DNA of 64,000 bases from Streptomyces radiopugnans (GCF_900110735.1 NZ_FOET01000013.1:1-64000), one strand, 5' to 3'; positions 18,042 to 28,130 are shown, counted from the stretch's first letter. Numbers and translations: made by a program. Notes: generated by a model not told the origin, from the letters alone.

Positions 18042-18087
18042 GCAGGTCCGCCCGGCCACTTCGGATGCCGTGGCCGGGCGGACCTGC
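18042..18087 (-). terminator. Intra-operon hairpin between binding protein and permease genes
   Basis: An 18-bp perfect stem (18042-18059 with 18070-18087; arm starts GCAGGTCCGCCCGGCC) and a 10-nt loop, directly between the stop of the SBP gene (18102) and the permease start (18011). In ABC operons such hairpins commonly act as partial terminators or 3' stabilisers, so that the binding protein is made in excess over the membrane parts. That role is inferred. Confidence 0.75.
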
Positions 18088-18101
18088 GCGCGGTCATGCT
18101 T

Positions 18102-19763
18102 TTACTTGAAGGAGACCTCGGCGAAGTTCTCCTGCGTCAGCGGGGAGACCTTCGGGGGGTTGACGTCCTTGGCGAACGCGATGGACGGCGGGGAGGAGGA
18201 GACCGGGACACCCGGGATGTAGTCCATGATCACCTCGTTGGCCTTCTTGTACAGCTCGACCCGCTTGGCGACGTCCGGCTCGGCCTCGGCCTTCTTCACA
18301 GCGTCGAAGACCTTGTCGTCGCGGAAGCCCCACTGCTTGTCGTAGCCGGAGAACCAGGTGCCGATGAAGTTGTAGGCGTCGTTGAAGTCACCGGTCCAGC
18401 CCAGCAGGTGCAGGTCGCACGAACCGGCCTCGGTGGCGTCCAGGTAGTCCGGGGCCCACTTCATGGGCTTGGGCTCGACGTTGACGCCGGCCTTCTCCAG
18501 GTCGGACTTCATCAGCTCGTACATGTCGGCCGGGGCGGGCATGTACGGGCGGGTGACCTCGGTCGGGTAGCAGAAGGTGACCTTCAGCTTCTCCTCGCCG
18601 GCCTTCTTCAGCAGCTCCTTGGCCTTGTCGGTGCTGAACTCGTAGGTGGCGACGTCCTTCGAGTAACCGTCGACGGTGTCCGGCATGAACTGGGTGGCCG
18701 CCACGCCGCCCTCGGGCAGCTGCGTCTTGACGACGTTCTCGCGGTCGATGGCGTGGGTGAGCGCCTGGCGGACGTCCTTCTTCTCCAGGGCCTTGTTCGC
18801 CTCCTGCGAGAAGCCCACGTAGAAGATGTTGAACACACCGCGGACCGGGACCTGGAAGCCTTCCTTCTCCAGGGTCTTCACGTCCGAGGGCGCGACCAGG
18901 TCGTAGCCGTGGATGTTGCCGGCCTGCAGCGCCTGGCGGCGTGCGGACTCCTCGGCGATGGTGCGGAAGACCAGCTTCTCGACGCCGGCCTTCTCACCCC
19001 AGTAGTCGTCGAACCGCTCGAGGGTGACTTCCTTGTTGCCCTTGTCCCACTCGGTGATCCGGAAGGGGCCGGTGCCCGCGACGGTGCCGGCCTCCTGGCT
19101 GTACTTGGGGTAGGAGATGGCGTCGTTCTCGCCGGTGGCCTCCTGCTCCTTGTACTTGTCGATGGCCTTCGGGGAGTGGATGGCCAGCGCTTGGAGGGAG
19201 AAGCCGCCGGGCAGGTTGGCCGAGGGCTCGTGGACGCTGATGACGGCGGTGTGCTCGTCCTTCGCCTCGCAGCCCTTGTAGTTGGCCTTGGGCGTGTCCT
19301 TGTCCTCGTTCTTGGCGAAGCCGCCGAAGACGGTCTGCCAGTAGTACGAGACCGCGCTGTTCTGGTACGTGCCGGTCCAGTTGAACCAGTGGTCGTAGTT
19401 CTTGCACACGGCCTCGGCGGTCAGCTTCTCGCCGTCGTGGAACTTCACGCCCTCCTGGAGCTTGAAGGTCCACTCGGTGCCGCTCTCGTCGGCCTCCCAC
19501 GACTTCGCGAGGCCGCCGACCAGGTCGGTGCCGCCCGGCTCGTGCTCGATCAGGGCCTCGAAGGCCTGGCGGGTGACCCGGAACGTCTCACCGTCACTCG
19601 CCAGCGCCGGGTCCAGAGAGCCCGGGTCTCCGGCGGCGCCGAAGACGAAGGTGTCCCCACCCTCGCTCTTCTCGCCTCGTTCACTGGCACATCCAGTGGC
19701 GATCACACCAACCGCGAGGGTCGCCGCGATCGTCTGGACGACCCTGGAACCGGTTATTCGCAT
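18102..19763 (-). CDS. Peptide ABC transporter substrate-binding lipoprotein (DppA/OppA type)
   Basis: 553 aa, SBP family 5. Signal peptide with lipobox ATGC (Cys about 22) gives a lipoprotein on the outer face of the membrane. The family pattern is present: FVFGAAGDPGSLDPALASDGETFRVTRQAFEAL, WEADESGTEWTFKLQEGVKFHDGEKLTAEAV, and VRQALTHAIDRENVV. GAGGTGG lies 6 nt before ATG 19763. It is the first gene of the five-gene operon. Ligand (di- or oligopeptide, or another oligomer) cannot be told from sequence. Confidence 0.93.
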   Translation of the reverse strand: MRITGSRVVQTIAATLAVGVIATGCASERGEKSEGGDTFVFGAAGDPGSLDPALASDGETFRVTRQAFEALIEHEPGGTDLVGGLAKSWEADESGTEWTFKLQEGVKFHDGEKLTAEAVCKNYDHWFNWTGTYQNSAVSYYWQTVFGGFAKNEDKDTPKANYKGCEAKDEHTAVISVHEPSANLPGGFSLQALAIHSPKAIDKYKEQEATGENDAISYPKYSQEAGTVAGTGPFRITEWDKGNKEVTLERFDDYWGEKAGVEKLVFRTIAEESARRQALQAGNIHGYDLVAPSDVKTLEKEGFQVPVRGVFNIFYVGFSQEANKALEKKDVRQALTHAIDRENVVKTQLPEGGVAATQFMPDTVDGYSKDVATYEFSTDKAKELLKKAGEEKLKVTFCYPTEVTRPYMPAPADMYELMKSDLEKAGVNVEPKPMKWAPDYLDATEAGSCDLHLLGWTGDFNDAYNFIGTWFSGYDKQWGFRDDKVFDAVKKAEAEPDVAKRVELYKKANEVIMDYIPGVPVSSSPPSIAFAKDVNPPKVSPLTQENFAEVSFK

Positions 19764-20046
19764 GTTCCACCTCAGGGGTCGGTGACGGTTTGACTGCTGG
19801 TCGCCCGAACAGTACTGCCCCCGACCATCGGTGTGAACTGTCCGCATGTCGGTGATATAGACCTGAGACCCTGGCGCCCGAAACGGCGACAGCGCAGGTC
19901 AAAGCGTGGATACCGGACGAAACAACCGGCCGTCGGCGGGCCGCGGACCGGCGCCCGCGGGGCCCTCGGTACCCCACCGCTCCGGCCCCGCCGCAGACCC
20001 CGAGGCGAGCCCCGCGGTGCAGGTCCGTCCGGCCGGTGAGTCCACG

Positions 20047-20814
20047 TCAGTAGGGGCGGGGGTAGCCGTAGCCGTGCCCGGGGGCCGCCGCGGGGGCGGC
20101 GGCGTGGGCGTCGCGGTCGAAGAACGGGCGGGAGTTGGCCCGCAGCCACATGGCGACCGGGTCGTACTCGTCCGACATCGACACCGTGGACACCGCCAGT
20201 CCGTCCGGTACCGCGGCCACCGACTGCTGCATCATCGACCGCACCGACTCCACCGCCTGCGGCGCGGAGTCGTACAGGTCGAGCCCGATCACCAGTTGCG
20301 GCGCGCCCAGGGCGGGCTGCACCCAGGCCCGGCGCAGGGTGCGCACGGCGGGCGTGCGGTGGGCGTTGTGCACCAGCTGGGCGTAGAAGTGGGGTACGTC
20401 CACGGTCGGTTCGCCGATGCGCAGCGGTCCGGCCGGCAGCCTCTCCAGCCCGCCCGCGATCCGGCGCAGGTCCAGCCAGGGGATGCCGACGCCGCCACCG
20501 GGCGCGTGCGGGTTGAGCCACAGCCCCCAGCGGTCGGGGAAGAGGGCGGCGGCGATCTCGCGCCCGCCGACCACCTCGTGGTCCCTGGTCCAGCCGGAGG
20601 CGGCCAGCTCCTGCTCGGAGGTCACACAGGGCGCGTAGCCGTGCCCGGCGACCTCCATGTTCCCGTACTGGGCGTCGGGGGATCCGGCCCGGCCGTGCCA
20701 GAGCAGCATCCACACCCGGCCGGAGGCGAGGGCGTGCAGCAGCGATTCATAGGTGTCGTACCGCCCGGGCGCCACCTGCCGCAGCAGCTGCTCAACGCTT
20801 CCACCCGCGCTCAC
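20047..20814 (-). CDS. SseB-family protein, paralogue 1
   Basis: 255 aa. Resembles enhanced serine sensitivity protein SseB: an N-terminal SseB domain (LLHALASGRVWMLLWHG, then APCVTSEQELAASGW) and a C-terminal SseB_C-like half (PAVRTLRRAWVQPALGAPQLVIGLDLYD). Cytoplasmic; no signal. The tail is Tyr/Gly/Pro-rich (GHGYGYPRPY). The biochemical role of SseB proteins is not established. The tandem paralogue at 21004-21783 lies 189 bp upstream on the same strand. Both are near the glycine/serine genes, which fits a link to serine metabolism. Confidence 0.8.
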   Translation of the reverse strand: MSAGGSVEQLLRQVAPGRYDTYESLLHALASGRVWMLLWHGRAGSPDAQYGNMEVAGHGYAPCVTSEQELAASGWTRDHEVVGGREIAAALFPDRWGLWLNPHAPGGGVGIPWLDLRRIAGGLERLPAGPLRIGEPTVDVPHFYAQLVHNAHRTPAVRTLRRAWVQPALGAPQLVIGLDLYDSAPQAVESVRSMMQQSVAAVPDGLAVSTVSMSDEYDPVAMWLRANSRPFFDRDAHAAAPAAAPGHGYGYPRPY

Positions 20815-21003
20815 GTGGGCCGCCCCTTCTCGCGTCGTCCTCGCTCACCGGGCCGCGCGCGCGTCCCGCCCCGACATCCAACCAGCTTACGGTCCGCACC
20901 CGACAGTGCCCGGACCACTCGGCCGTCTCCGGACACGGAGGCCCGGACCGCGACCGGACCGGCTCCCGGGCACAGCCGCCCGGGACACCGTCCGGCCCGG
21001 GTG

Positions 21004-21783
21004 TCAGTACGGCTGGTCCTGGCGGTTGTAGAAGGGCCGCACGCACTGGCGCATCCAGTCCACGACCGGGTCCTGGGCCGCGTCCAGCAGCACCATCTGC
21101 ACCGGCCAGCGCACCGGCTCCCGGCCCAGCGCGCGGCCGAGCGCGTCGTGCGCCGCCGCACGGGCCTGCGGGTCCAGCAGGTCCAGCTCCACCCCGACGA
21201 ACAGCGCGGGCGGGTCGCCCTCGACGCTGGCCAGGCCTCGGCGCGCGGTGCGGACCTGCGGCAGCACCGCGAACTCCCCGGCCGCGGCGGCCAGGAAGTC
21301 CACCGGCTCCTCCTGCCAGTCGGGCTCGAAGAGCCGGACCCGGGCGCCGCTCGCCATCCCGGGAATCCCCTCGGCCCCGCCCTCCCGGCACAGTTCGGCC
21401 ACGGCGGCCGGGGGCAGGGGGACGCCGACGGTGCCCTCGGGGTTGACCGCGATGCCCACCTGCGGCGGCAGGCCGCGGGCGAACTCCCGCGCGGGCGCGA
21501 CGGCGAAGGACATGTGCGAGCCGACGCACTGCAGGAACTGCTGCTCGGAGCTGAAGACGGGGACGTAGGGCGCTCCGTCGAGCTGGACCGTGGGCAGGTC
21601 CAGATTGGGGCTCGTCGGCCCGCCGCCCTCGGGCAGCGGCACCCACAGACTGCTGCGCCCGAGCACCTCGAGCAGCCGGGCGCCCGCTCCGGGGGCGCCG
21701 AGGGAGGCGGCGAGGGTCTCCTCCAGCTCGTTGCCGGGCCAGCCGCCGCCGTGCCCCGGTCCGTACTGCTGCGGGATGGTCAT
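21004..21783 (-). CDS. SseB-family protein, paralogue 2
   Basis: 259 aa. Same two-part layout as its neighbour: an N-terminal helix (NELEETLAASLG), a first domain with SSLWVPLPEGG and YVPVFSSEQQFLQCVG, and a second domain (LASVEGDPPALFVGVELDLLDPQARAAAHDAL). Both proteins end alike (FFDRD/FYNRQDQPY region after MWLR/MRQCVRPF), which shows common descent by tandem duplication. Start ATG 21783. Function unknown beyond the family name. Confidence 0.8.
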   Translation of the reverse strand: MTIPQQYGPGHGGGWPGNELEETLAASLGAPGAGARLLEVLGRSSLWVPLPEGGGPTSPNLDLPTVQLDGAPYVPVFSSEQQFLQCVGSHMSFAVAPAREFARGLPPQVGIAVNPEGTVGVPLPPAAVAELCREGGAEGIPGMASGARVRLFEPDWQEEPVDFLAAAAGEFAVLPQVRTARRGLASVEGDPPALFVGVELDLLDPQARAAAHDALGRALGREPVRWPVQMVLLDAAQDPVVDWMRQCVRPFYNRQDQPY

Positions 21784-21862
21784 GGGAAAACCCTATCGGC
21801 ACCGGGCGGGTGCGTCCGTCCGTCGTCCGCGCCCGCCTCCACGGGGGCGCGGACGGCGGGCG

Positions 21863-22567
21863 TCAGTCGAACACCACCCCGTGCAGCGCCCCCGCCGCCG
21901 TCCGGTCCAGCAGCACCGAGGCGACGCAGCCCCGGGGCAGCCGTCCGGCCTCCGCGTCCGCCACCAGGCGGCGCACCGCCCGCCGGTGCCGGGCGAAGGC
22001 GTACGCCGACACCCCGCGCCCCCGCTCCGCCTGCCCGGCCAGCGCCACCCGGGGCGGTACGTCCAGCAGCAGCAGGTGCACGGCCCGCCCGCGCCGCCGC
22101 GCGTCCAGGGCCAGCCAGCGGCGCACCCAGCCCTGGGCGCCGCAGTCGTGCACCACCACACCGGCCCCCGAGGCCAGGGCCCGCCGCAGCGCGAGGTAGT
22201 GCGCGATCCTCACCAGGGGGCGGTAGACGGCGTACGGCAGCCGGGCGGGCATCCGCCGCTCCCAGCGCTCCCTCATGTCCTGGGAGTCGATCCGCACCAC
22301 CGCGTCGTCCTCGGCGACCACGCGGCGGATCAGGGTGGACTTGCCGCTGCCCGGCAGCCCGGAGACGACCACCCGGTCGCCCGCGGGGAAGCGCAGGACC
22401 CGGACCGCCGCGGTGCCGCGCAGATCGCGGCCGTCCGCTCTCCCCGCCGCCGCGGGCACCGCCTTGCCCGCGGCCTTCCCCGGCACCGCCTTCCCCGGCG
22501 CCTTCGCGGGCCTGCGCCGGGGCGGCGCCCCGCCCTGTGCCGTACAAGCACTCTCCAGGCTGCTCAC
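21863..22567 (-). CDS. AAA / P-loop kinase-like protein
   Basis: 234 aa from GTG 22567, chosen because GGGGAGGA stands 8 nt upstream; an open TTG start at 22645 would add 26 residues without a ribosome site. After a Lys/Ala/Pro-rich segment of about 40 residues, Walker A is clear (VVVSGLPGSGKSTLIRRVV). Then come VVRIDSQDMRERWERRM, a helical stretch, GAGVVVHDCGAQGWVRR and VHLLLLDVPPRVAL. The layout resembles small-molecule kinases of the zeta-toxin / polynucleotide-kinase type. Substrate unknown. It diverges from the glycine-riboswitch operon. Confidence 0.75.
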   Translation of the reverse strand: MSSLESACTAQGGAPPRRRPAKAPGKAVPGKAAGKAVPAAAGRADGRDLRGTAAVRVLRFPAGDRVVVSGLPGSGKSTLIRRVVAEDDAVVRIDSQDMRERWERRMPARLPYAVYRPLVRIAHYLALRRALASGAGVVVHDCGAQGWVRRWLALDARRRGRAVHLLLLDVPPRVALAGQAERGRGVSAYAFARHRRAVRRLVADAEAGRLPRGCVASVLLDRTAAGALHGVVFD

Positions 22568-22799
22568 CGGATACGTCCTCCCCGCTTTCGCGCCACGCGC
22601 TCGCGGCGTCACCCAGAGCGTGTCAAGAAGGATGACGGCGGACAAGGTGGCCGCTCACCAGGTGTGTCACGACGCCGTACCCGTCTCGTCACCCCTCTCC
22701 TCCCGGACGTGGCGGCGCGGCTTCGCGCCCGCCCGGGGGCGGTGTGCGCCGGGCGTGCGATGATGAGCGTGTCAACTGCATACCGGCCGATCGAGTCCG

Positions 22800-23018
22800 C
22801 ACGGGAGAGTTCCCGGAAAACGCTGGTCACGACGGTTTCCGGGGCGCCGAAGGAGCAAGTCCTCCCTTGAATCTCTCAGGCCCCGATACCGTGTGGACGA
22901 GGCAGATCTGAAAAGCGGGCGGCCCCCGAGCGGAGCCGTCCCACCCAAGGTGCAAGCCGTGGCCCGCCCGTGCGGACTCGTGGCGAACCTCTCAGGTTCC
23001 GATGACAGATGGGGAGGG
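22800..23018 (+). ncRNA. Tandem glycine riboswitch upstream of gcvT
   Basis: Two glycine-aptamer-like units in tandem. Unit 1 (about 22800-22920) has GGGAGAGTTCCCGG, GCGCCGAAGGAGCAA, the segment TTGAATCTCTCAGG and GGACGAGGCAGATCTGAAAA, a near-consensus match to the actinobacterial glycine riboswitch. Unit 2 (about 22935-23018) has GAGCCGTCCCACCCAAGGTGC, GCGAACCTCTCAGGTTCCGATGACAGATGGGGAGGGC. gcvT starts 59 bp later. Glycine binding is expected to switch on expression of the glycine-cleavage genes; no rho-independent terminator is obvious, so translational control is possible. Confidence 0.92.
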
Positions 23019-23076
23019 CGTGTCCTTCCCGCCGTCCTCGCACGACATCGCCACCTCGCCTGGGAGCTTGCCGACC

Positions 23077-24204
23077 ATGAGTGATTCCCCCCGCCGTACC
23101 GCCCTCGACTCCGTGCACCGCGCCCTGGGCGCGACCATGACGGACTTCGCGGGCTGGGAGATGCCGCTGCGCTACGGCAGCGAGCGCGACGAGCACAACG
23201 CCGTGCGCACCCGCGCCGGCCTGTTCGACCTGAGCCACATGGGCGAGATCACCGTCACCGGCCCGCGGGCCGGCGAGCTGCTGGACCGCGCTCTGGTCGG
23301 CCATCTGTCCGCCGTCCCCGTGGGCCGGGCGCGCTACACCATGATCTGCGACGAGTCCGGCGGCATCCTCGACGACCTGATCGTCTACCGGCTGGGCGAG
23401 GAGGAGTACCTGGTCGTCGCCAACGCCTCCAACGCCCAGGTGGTCCTGGACGCCCTCACCGAGCGGCTCGACGGCTCCGGTCTCACGGGCGCCGCCGTGC
23501 GCGACGACCGCGACGCCTACGCCCTCCTGGCGGTCCAGGGACCCCAGGCCCCCGCCGTCCTGGCCGAGCTCACCGACGCCGACCTCGACGGCCTGAAGTA
23601 CTACGCCGGGCTGCCCGGCACGGTGGCGGGCGTGGAGGCGCTGATCGCCCGCACCGGCTACACCGGCGAGGACGGCTTCGAGCTGTTCGTCGCCCCGGGC
23701 GACGCGGAGGCGCTGTGGCGGGCGCTGACCGAGGCCGGCGCGGACGCGGGCCTGGTGCCGTGCGGGCTGTCCTGCCGCGACACGCTGCGGCTGGAGGCGG
23801 GCATGCCGCTGTACGGGCACGAGCTGACCCGCTCCACCACCCCCTTCGACGCCGGGCTCGGCCGCGTGGTGAAGTTCGACAAGCCCGGCGACTTCACCGG
23901 CCGTACCGCCCTGGAGGCCGCCGCCGGGCGGGCCGTCGAGAACCCGCCGCGCAAGCTGGTCGGCCTGGTCGCCGCCGGCCGCCGGGTGCCGCGCGCGGGG
24001 TACGCGGTGGTCGGCGCGGACGGCTCGGTGATCGGCGAGGTCACCTCCGGCGCCCCCTCCCCCACGCTGGGCAGGCCGATCGCCATGGCGTACGTGGACG
24101 CCGCCCACGCCGCCCCGGGCACCGGGGGTGTGGCGGTGGACATCCGCGGTACGCATGAGCCCTACGAGGTCGTCGCGCTGCCGTTCTACCGGCGCGAACG
24201 CTGA
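23077..24204 (+). CDS. gcvT: Glycine cleavage system T protein (aminomethyltransferase)
   Basis: 375 aa. Takes the methylamine carbon from the lipoyl arm of GcvH and passes it to tetrahydrofolate, releasing ammonia. Start ATG 23077 (GGAG 11 nt upstream); an earlier in-frame ATG at 23002 lies inside the riboswitch and is rejected. Family motifs: ALGATMTDFAGWEMPLRYG, AGLFDLSHMGEITVTG (folate pocket), YTGEDGFELFVAP, and CGLSCRDTLRLEAGMPLYGHEL. First gene under the riboswitch, followed by gcvH. Confidence 0.97.
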   Translation: MSDSPRRTALDSVHRALGATMTDFAGWEMPLRYGSERDEHNAVRTRAGLFDLSHMGEITVTGPRAGELLDRALVGHLSAVPVGRARYTMICDESGGILDDLIVYRLGEEEYLVVANASNAQVVLDALTERLDGSGLTGAAVRDDRDAYALLAVQGPQAPAVLAELTDADLDGLKYYAGLPGTVAGVEALIARTGYTGEDGFELFVAPGDAEALWRALTEAGADAGLVPCGLSCRDTLRLEAGMPLYGHELTRSTTPFDAGLGRVVKFDKPGDFTGRTALEAAAGRAVENPPRKLVGLVAAGRRVPRAGYAVVGADGSVIGEVTSGAPSPTLGRPIAMAYVDAAHAAPGTGGVAVDIRGTHEPYEVVALPFYRRER

Positions 24205-24335
24205 CGGCCCCGGCCGCCCCCGCGCCACCAGCCGTACCGCCCCCCGTACCACCAGCCGCACCACCCGCCCGGGACACCGTCCCACCTGGCAAGACCCGTT
24301 TCTCACACCGCATCCCTGATCAGGAGAATCACGCC

Positions 24336-24713
24336 ATGAGCAACCCCCAGCAGCTGCGCTACAGCAAGGAGCACGAGTGGCTGTCGGCCGCCGAGGACGG
24401 CGTCTCGACGATCGGCATCACCGAGCACGCGGCGAACGCGCTCGGCGACGTCGTCTTCGTGCAGCTCCCGGAGGTCGGCGACACGGTGACCGCGGGCGAA
24501 CCCTGCGGCGAGCTGGAGTCGACCAAGTCGGTCAGCGACCTGTACGCGCCGGTCACCGGTGAGGTCACCGAGGTCAACCAGGACGTGGTGGACGACCCGG
24601 CGCTGGTGAACTCCGCCCCCTACGAGGGCGGTTGGCTGTTCAAGGTCCGGGTGGCGGACGAGCCGGGGGACCTGCTGTCCGCCGACGAGTACGCCGCCTT
24701 CACCGGCGAGTGA
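24336..24713 (+). CDS. gcvH: Glycine cleavage system H protein
   Basis: 125 aa, the usual length. Carries the lipoyl arm on Lys64 (GELESTKSVSDLYAPV), which shuttles aminomethyl groups among the P, T and L proteins. Starts MSNPQQLRYSKEHEWL, with KEHEWL typical of the family. Lies 131 bp after gcvT with AGGAGA upstream of ATG 24336 and 74 bp before glyA. The P protein gene (gcvP) is not in this window; in Streptomyces it is elsewhere. Confidence 0.97.
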   Translation: MSNPQQLRYSKEHEWLSAAEDGVSTIGITEHAANALGDVVFVQLPEVGDTVTAGEPCGELESTKSVSDLYAPVTGEVTEVNQDVVDDPALVNSAPYEGGWLFKVRVADEPGDLLSADEYAAFTGE

Positions 24714-24787
24714 GCGGCGGCCCGCCCGCCTCCTCCGCGCCCGGATCCGCCGTCCGCCGCCAGCCCACCACGATCGGAAAGACCCGG

Positions 24788-26056
24788 ATGTCGCTTCTGA
24801 ACAGTTCCCTGCACGAGGTCGATCCCGACGTCGCCGCAGCCGTCGACGCCGAGCTGCGCCGCCAGCAGACCACCCTGGAGATGATCGCCTCGGAGAACTT
24901 CGCCCCGGTCGCCGCGCTCCAGGCCCAGGGCTCGGTCCTCACCAACAAGTACGCCGAGGGCTACCCCGGCCGCCGCTACTACGGCGGCTGCGAGCACGTC
25001 GACGTGATCGAGGACATCGCCCGCGAGCGGGTGAAGGCCCTCTTCGGCGCCGAGGCCGCCAACGTCCAGCCGCACTCGGGCGCCTCGGCCAACGCCGCGG
25101 CGATGTTCGCCCTGCTGCAGCCGGGCGACACCATCCTGGGCCTGGACCTGGCGCACGGCGGCCACCTGACCCACGGCATGAAGATCAACTTCTCCGGCAA
25201 GCTGTACGACGTGGTCGCCTACCACGTGGACGCCACCACCGGCCTGGTCGACATGGAGGAGGTCGAGCGGCTGGCGAAGGAGCGCCGCCCGAAGCTGATC
25301 ATCGCCGGCTGGTCGGCGTACCCGAGGCAGCTCGACTTCGCCGCCTTCCGCCGCATCGCCGACGAGGTGGGCGCGCTGCTGATGGTGGACATGGCGCACT
25401 TCGCCGGCCTGGTGGCCGCGGGACTCCACCCCAACCCGGTGCCGTACGCGGACGTGGTCACCACCACGACCCACAAGACCCTCGGCGGTCCGCGCGGCGG
25501 GGTGATCCTGTCGAAGCAGGAGCACGCCAAGAAGATCAACTCGGCGGTCTTCCCCGGCCAGCAGGGCGGTCCGCTGGAGCACGTCATCGCGGCGAAGGCG
25601 GTCTCCTTCAAGATCGCGGCGACGGAGGAGTTCAAGGACCGCCAGCGCCGTACCCTGGAGGGCGCGAGGCTGCTGGCCGAGCGGCTGGCGCGGCCGGACG
25701 CCGCCGAGGCGGGCGTCGCCGTGCTGTCGGGCGGCACCGACGTCCACCTGGTCCTGGTCGACCTGCGCGACAGCGAGCTGGACGGCCGCCAGGCCGAGGA
25801 CCGCCTGCACTCCATCGGCATCACCGTCAACCGCAACGCCATCCCGAACGACCCCCGCCCGCCGATGGTCACCTCCGGCCTGCGCATCGGCACCCCGGCG
25901 CTGGCCACGCGCGGCTTCACCGCCGACGACTTCCGCGAGGTCGCGGACGTCATCGCCGAGGCGCTGAAGCCCTCGTTCGACGAGGCGAAGGCCAAGGAGC
26001 TGGCCGGCCGCGTCTCCGCGCTGGCCGACAAGCACCCGCTGTACCCGGGCCTGTAG
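24788..26056 (+). CDS. glyA: Serine hydroxymethyltransferase
   Basis: 422 aa. PLP enzyme that interconverts glycine and serine using 5,10-methylene-tetrahydrofolate, the product of the T protein. PLP lysine is Lys230 in TTTTHKTLGGPRGG. Other family marks: MIASENFAPVAALQAQGSVLTNKYAEGYPGRRYYGG, LDLAHGGHLTHG, VDMAHFAGLVAAGLHPNPVPYAD. The start MSLLNSSLHEVDPDV at 24788 was chosen over longer frames that run into gcvH. Part of the riboswitch-controlled unit. Confidence 0.97.
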   Translation: MSLLNSSLHEVDPDVAAAVDAELRRQQTTLEMIASENFAPVAALQAQGSVLTNKYAEGYPGRRYYGGCEHVDVIEDIARERVKALFGAEAANVQPHSGASANAAAMFALLQPGDTILGLDLAHGGHLTHGMKINFSGKLYDVVAYHVDATTGLVDMEEVERLAKERRPKLIIAGWSAYPRQLDFAAFRRIADEVGALLMVDMAHFAGLVAAGLHPNPVPYADVVTTTTHKTLGGPRGGVILSKQEHAKKINSAVFPGQQGGPLEHVIAAKAVSFKIAATEEFKDRQRRTLEGARLLAERLARPDAAEAGVAVLSGGTDVHLVLVDLRDSELDGRQAEDRLHSIGITVNRNAIPNDPRPPMVTSGLRIGTPALATRGFTADDFREVADVIAEALKPSFDEAKAKELAGRVSALADKHPLYPGL

Positions 26057-26222
26057 GCCCGGGGCGCGGCACCCGGGTGCGCCGCCCGACCGGCGGCGCA
26101 CCCGGACCCCGGCACCGTCCGGCACCACCCGGCACCGTTCCCCGCCCCGCGCATCCGCGGGGCTCCACGCCCGCCGCACCCGGCGGGCCGCGAACCACGA
26201 GCAGACAAGGGAGTCCGCCACC

Positions 26223-27644
<1,422 letters not shown>

Positions 27645-27646
27645 GG

Positions 27647-28027
27647 GAGCCGCTCCGACCTGCGGTTCCTGACCTTTCGGAGCTGTCGGGCCCTTTCTCG
27701 TCCACACGGCGGAAAGTCCCTGAGAAGTCCCTCGGGAGGAGCGGAAAGTCCCTGGGAAGGGGCCGGGCGGAGCACCCGCACAGCGCCTGATCAGCTCCGG
27801 GGTCCTCAGGCGGGCAGCCGTACGGCTGCCCGCCTGGGAACTGGCCGTCTCGGAAAGCGCAGCGCAGCGGGCCAGCCACCCGGCTGGTCCGCCTCGTGAG
27901 GCTTCCGCCTCACCCCTCTTTCTTCATGCCCACCACAGCACCGCCTCTCTGTCACCATGTACGGGTGACAGAGAGGAACCTAGGTCAAGGAACGGCAAAG
28001 CCGTTCTAACGCTGCAGGTCAGGAAGT
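27647..28027. other. Non-coding left end of the island, rich in inverted repeats
   Basis: No convincing gene. It holds the arm-like repeats, a 28-bp perfect palindrome at 27808-27835 (half AGGCGGGCAGCCGT), a 13-bp stem with 7-nt loop at 27944-27976 (arm CCTCTCTGTCACC) and a 7-bp stem with AAA loop at 27990-28006. The palindrome may terminate sdaA transcription now that its native terminator is 6 kb away. The 27944 hairpin could be a recombination or protein-binding site. Functions are guesses. Confidence 0.5.
27712..27732 (+). repeat. 21-bp arm-like repeat, left copy
   Basis: The 21 bases from 27712 (GAAAGTCCCTGAGAAGTCCC plus T) recur exactly at 33618-33638. Each copy itself holds two direct units of AAGTCCCT; a third unit, GGAAAGTCCCTGGGAAG, follows at 27742. 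They lie 66 bp inside attL and 73 bp outside the right core, as arm-type integrase sites do. Confidence 0.6.
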
Positions 28028-28116
28028 GTCCTCTCCGCGCGAGCGGAGGTGTCCCGAGAGACAGCAGCCACCGCGACCAGGGCCACCGGTCCTCTCCGCG
28101 CGAGCGGAGGTGTCCC
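28028..28116 (+). CRISPR. Two-repeat CRISPR remnant (type I-E-like), left fragment
   Basis: Two identical 28-base repeats at 28028-28055 and 28089-28116, each with the hairpin core CTCCGCGCGAGCGGAG and the end GTGTCCC, separated by a 33-base unique spacer (28056-28088). The 61-bp period and the repeat resemble the 28-29 base type I-E repeats of Streptomyces (CCCCGCG..CGGGG). No cas genes are in the window. The second repeat ends 14 bp before the start of the SUKH gene. Two units only, so either a relic or a coincidental repeat; the same repeat recurs near 33.4 kb. Confidence 0.6.
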
Positions 28117-28130
28117 AGTAGGTTGGCGGG

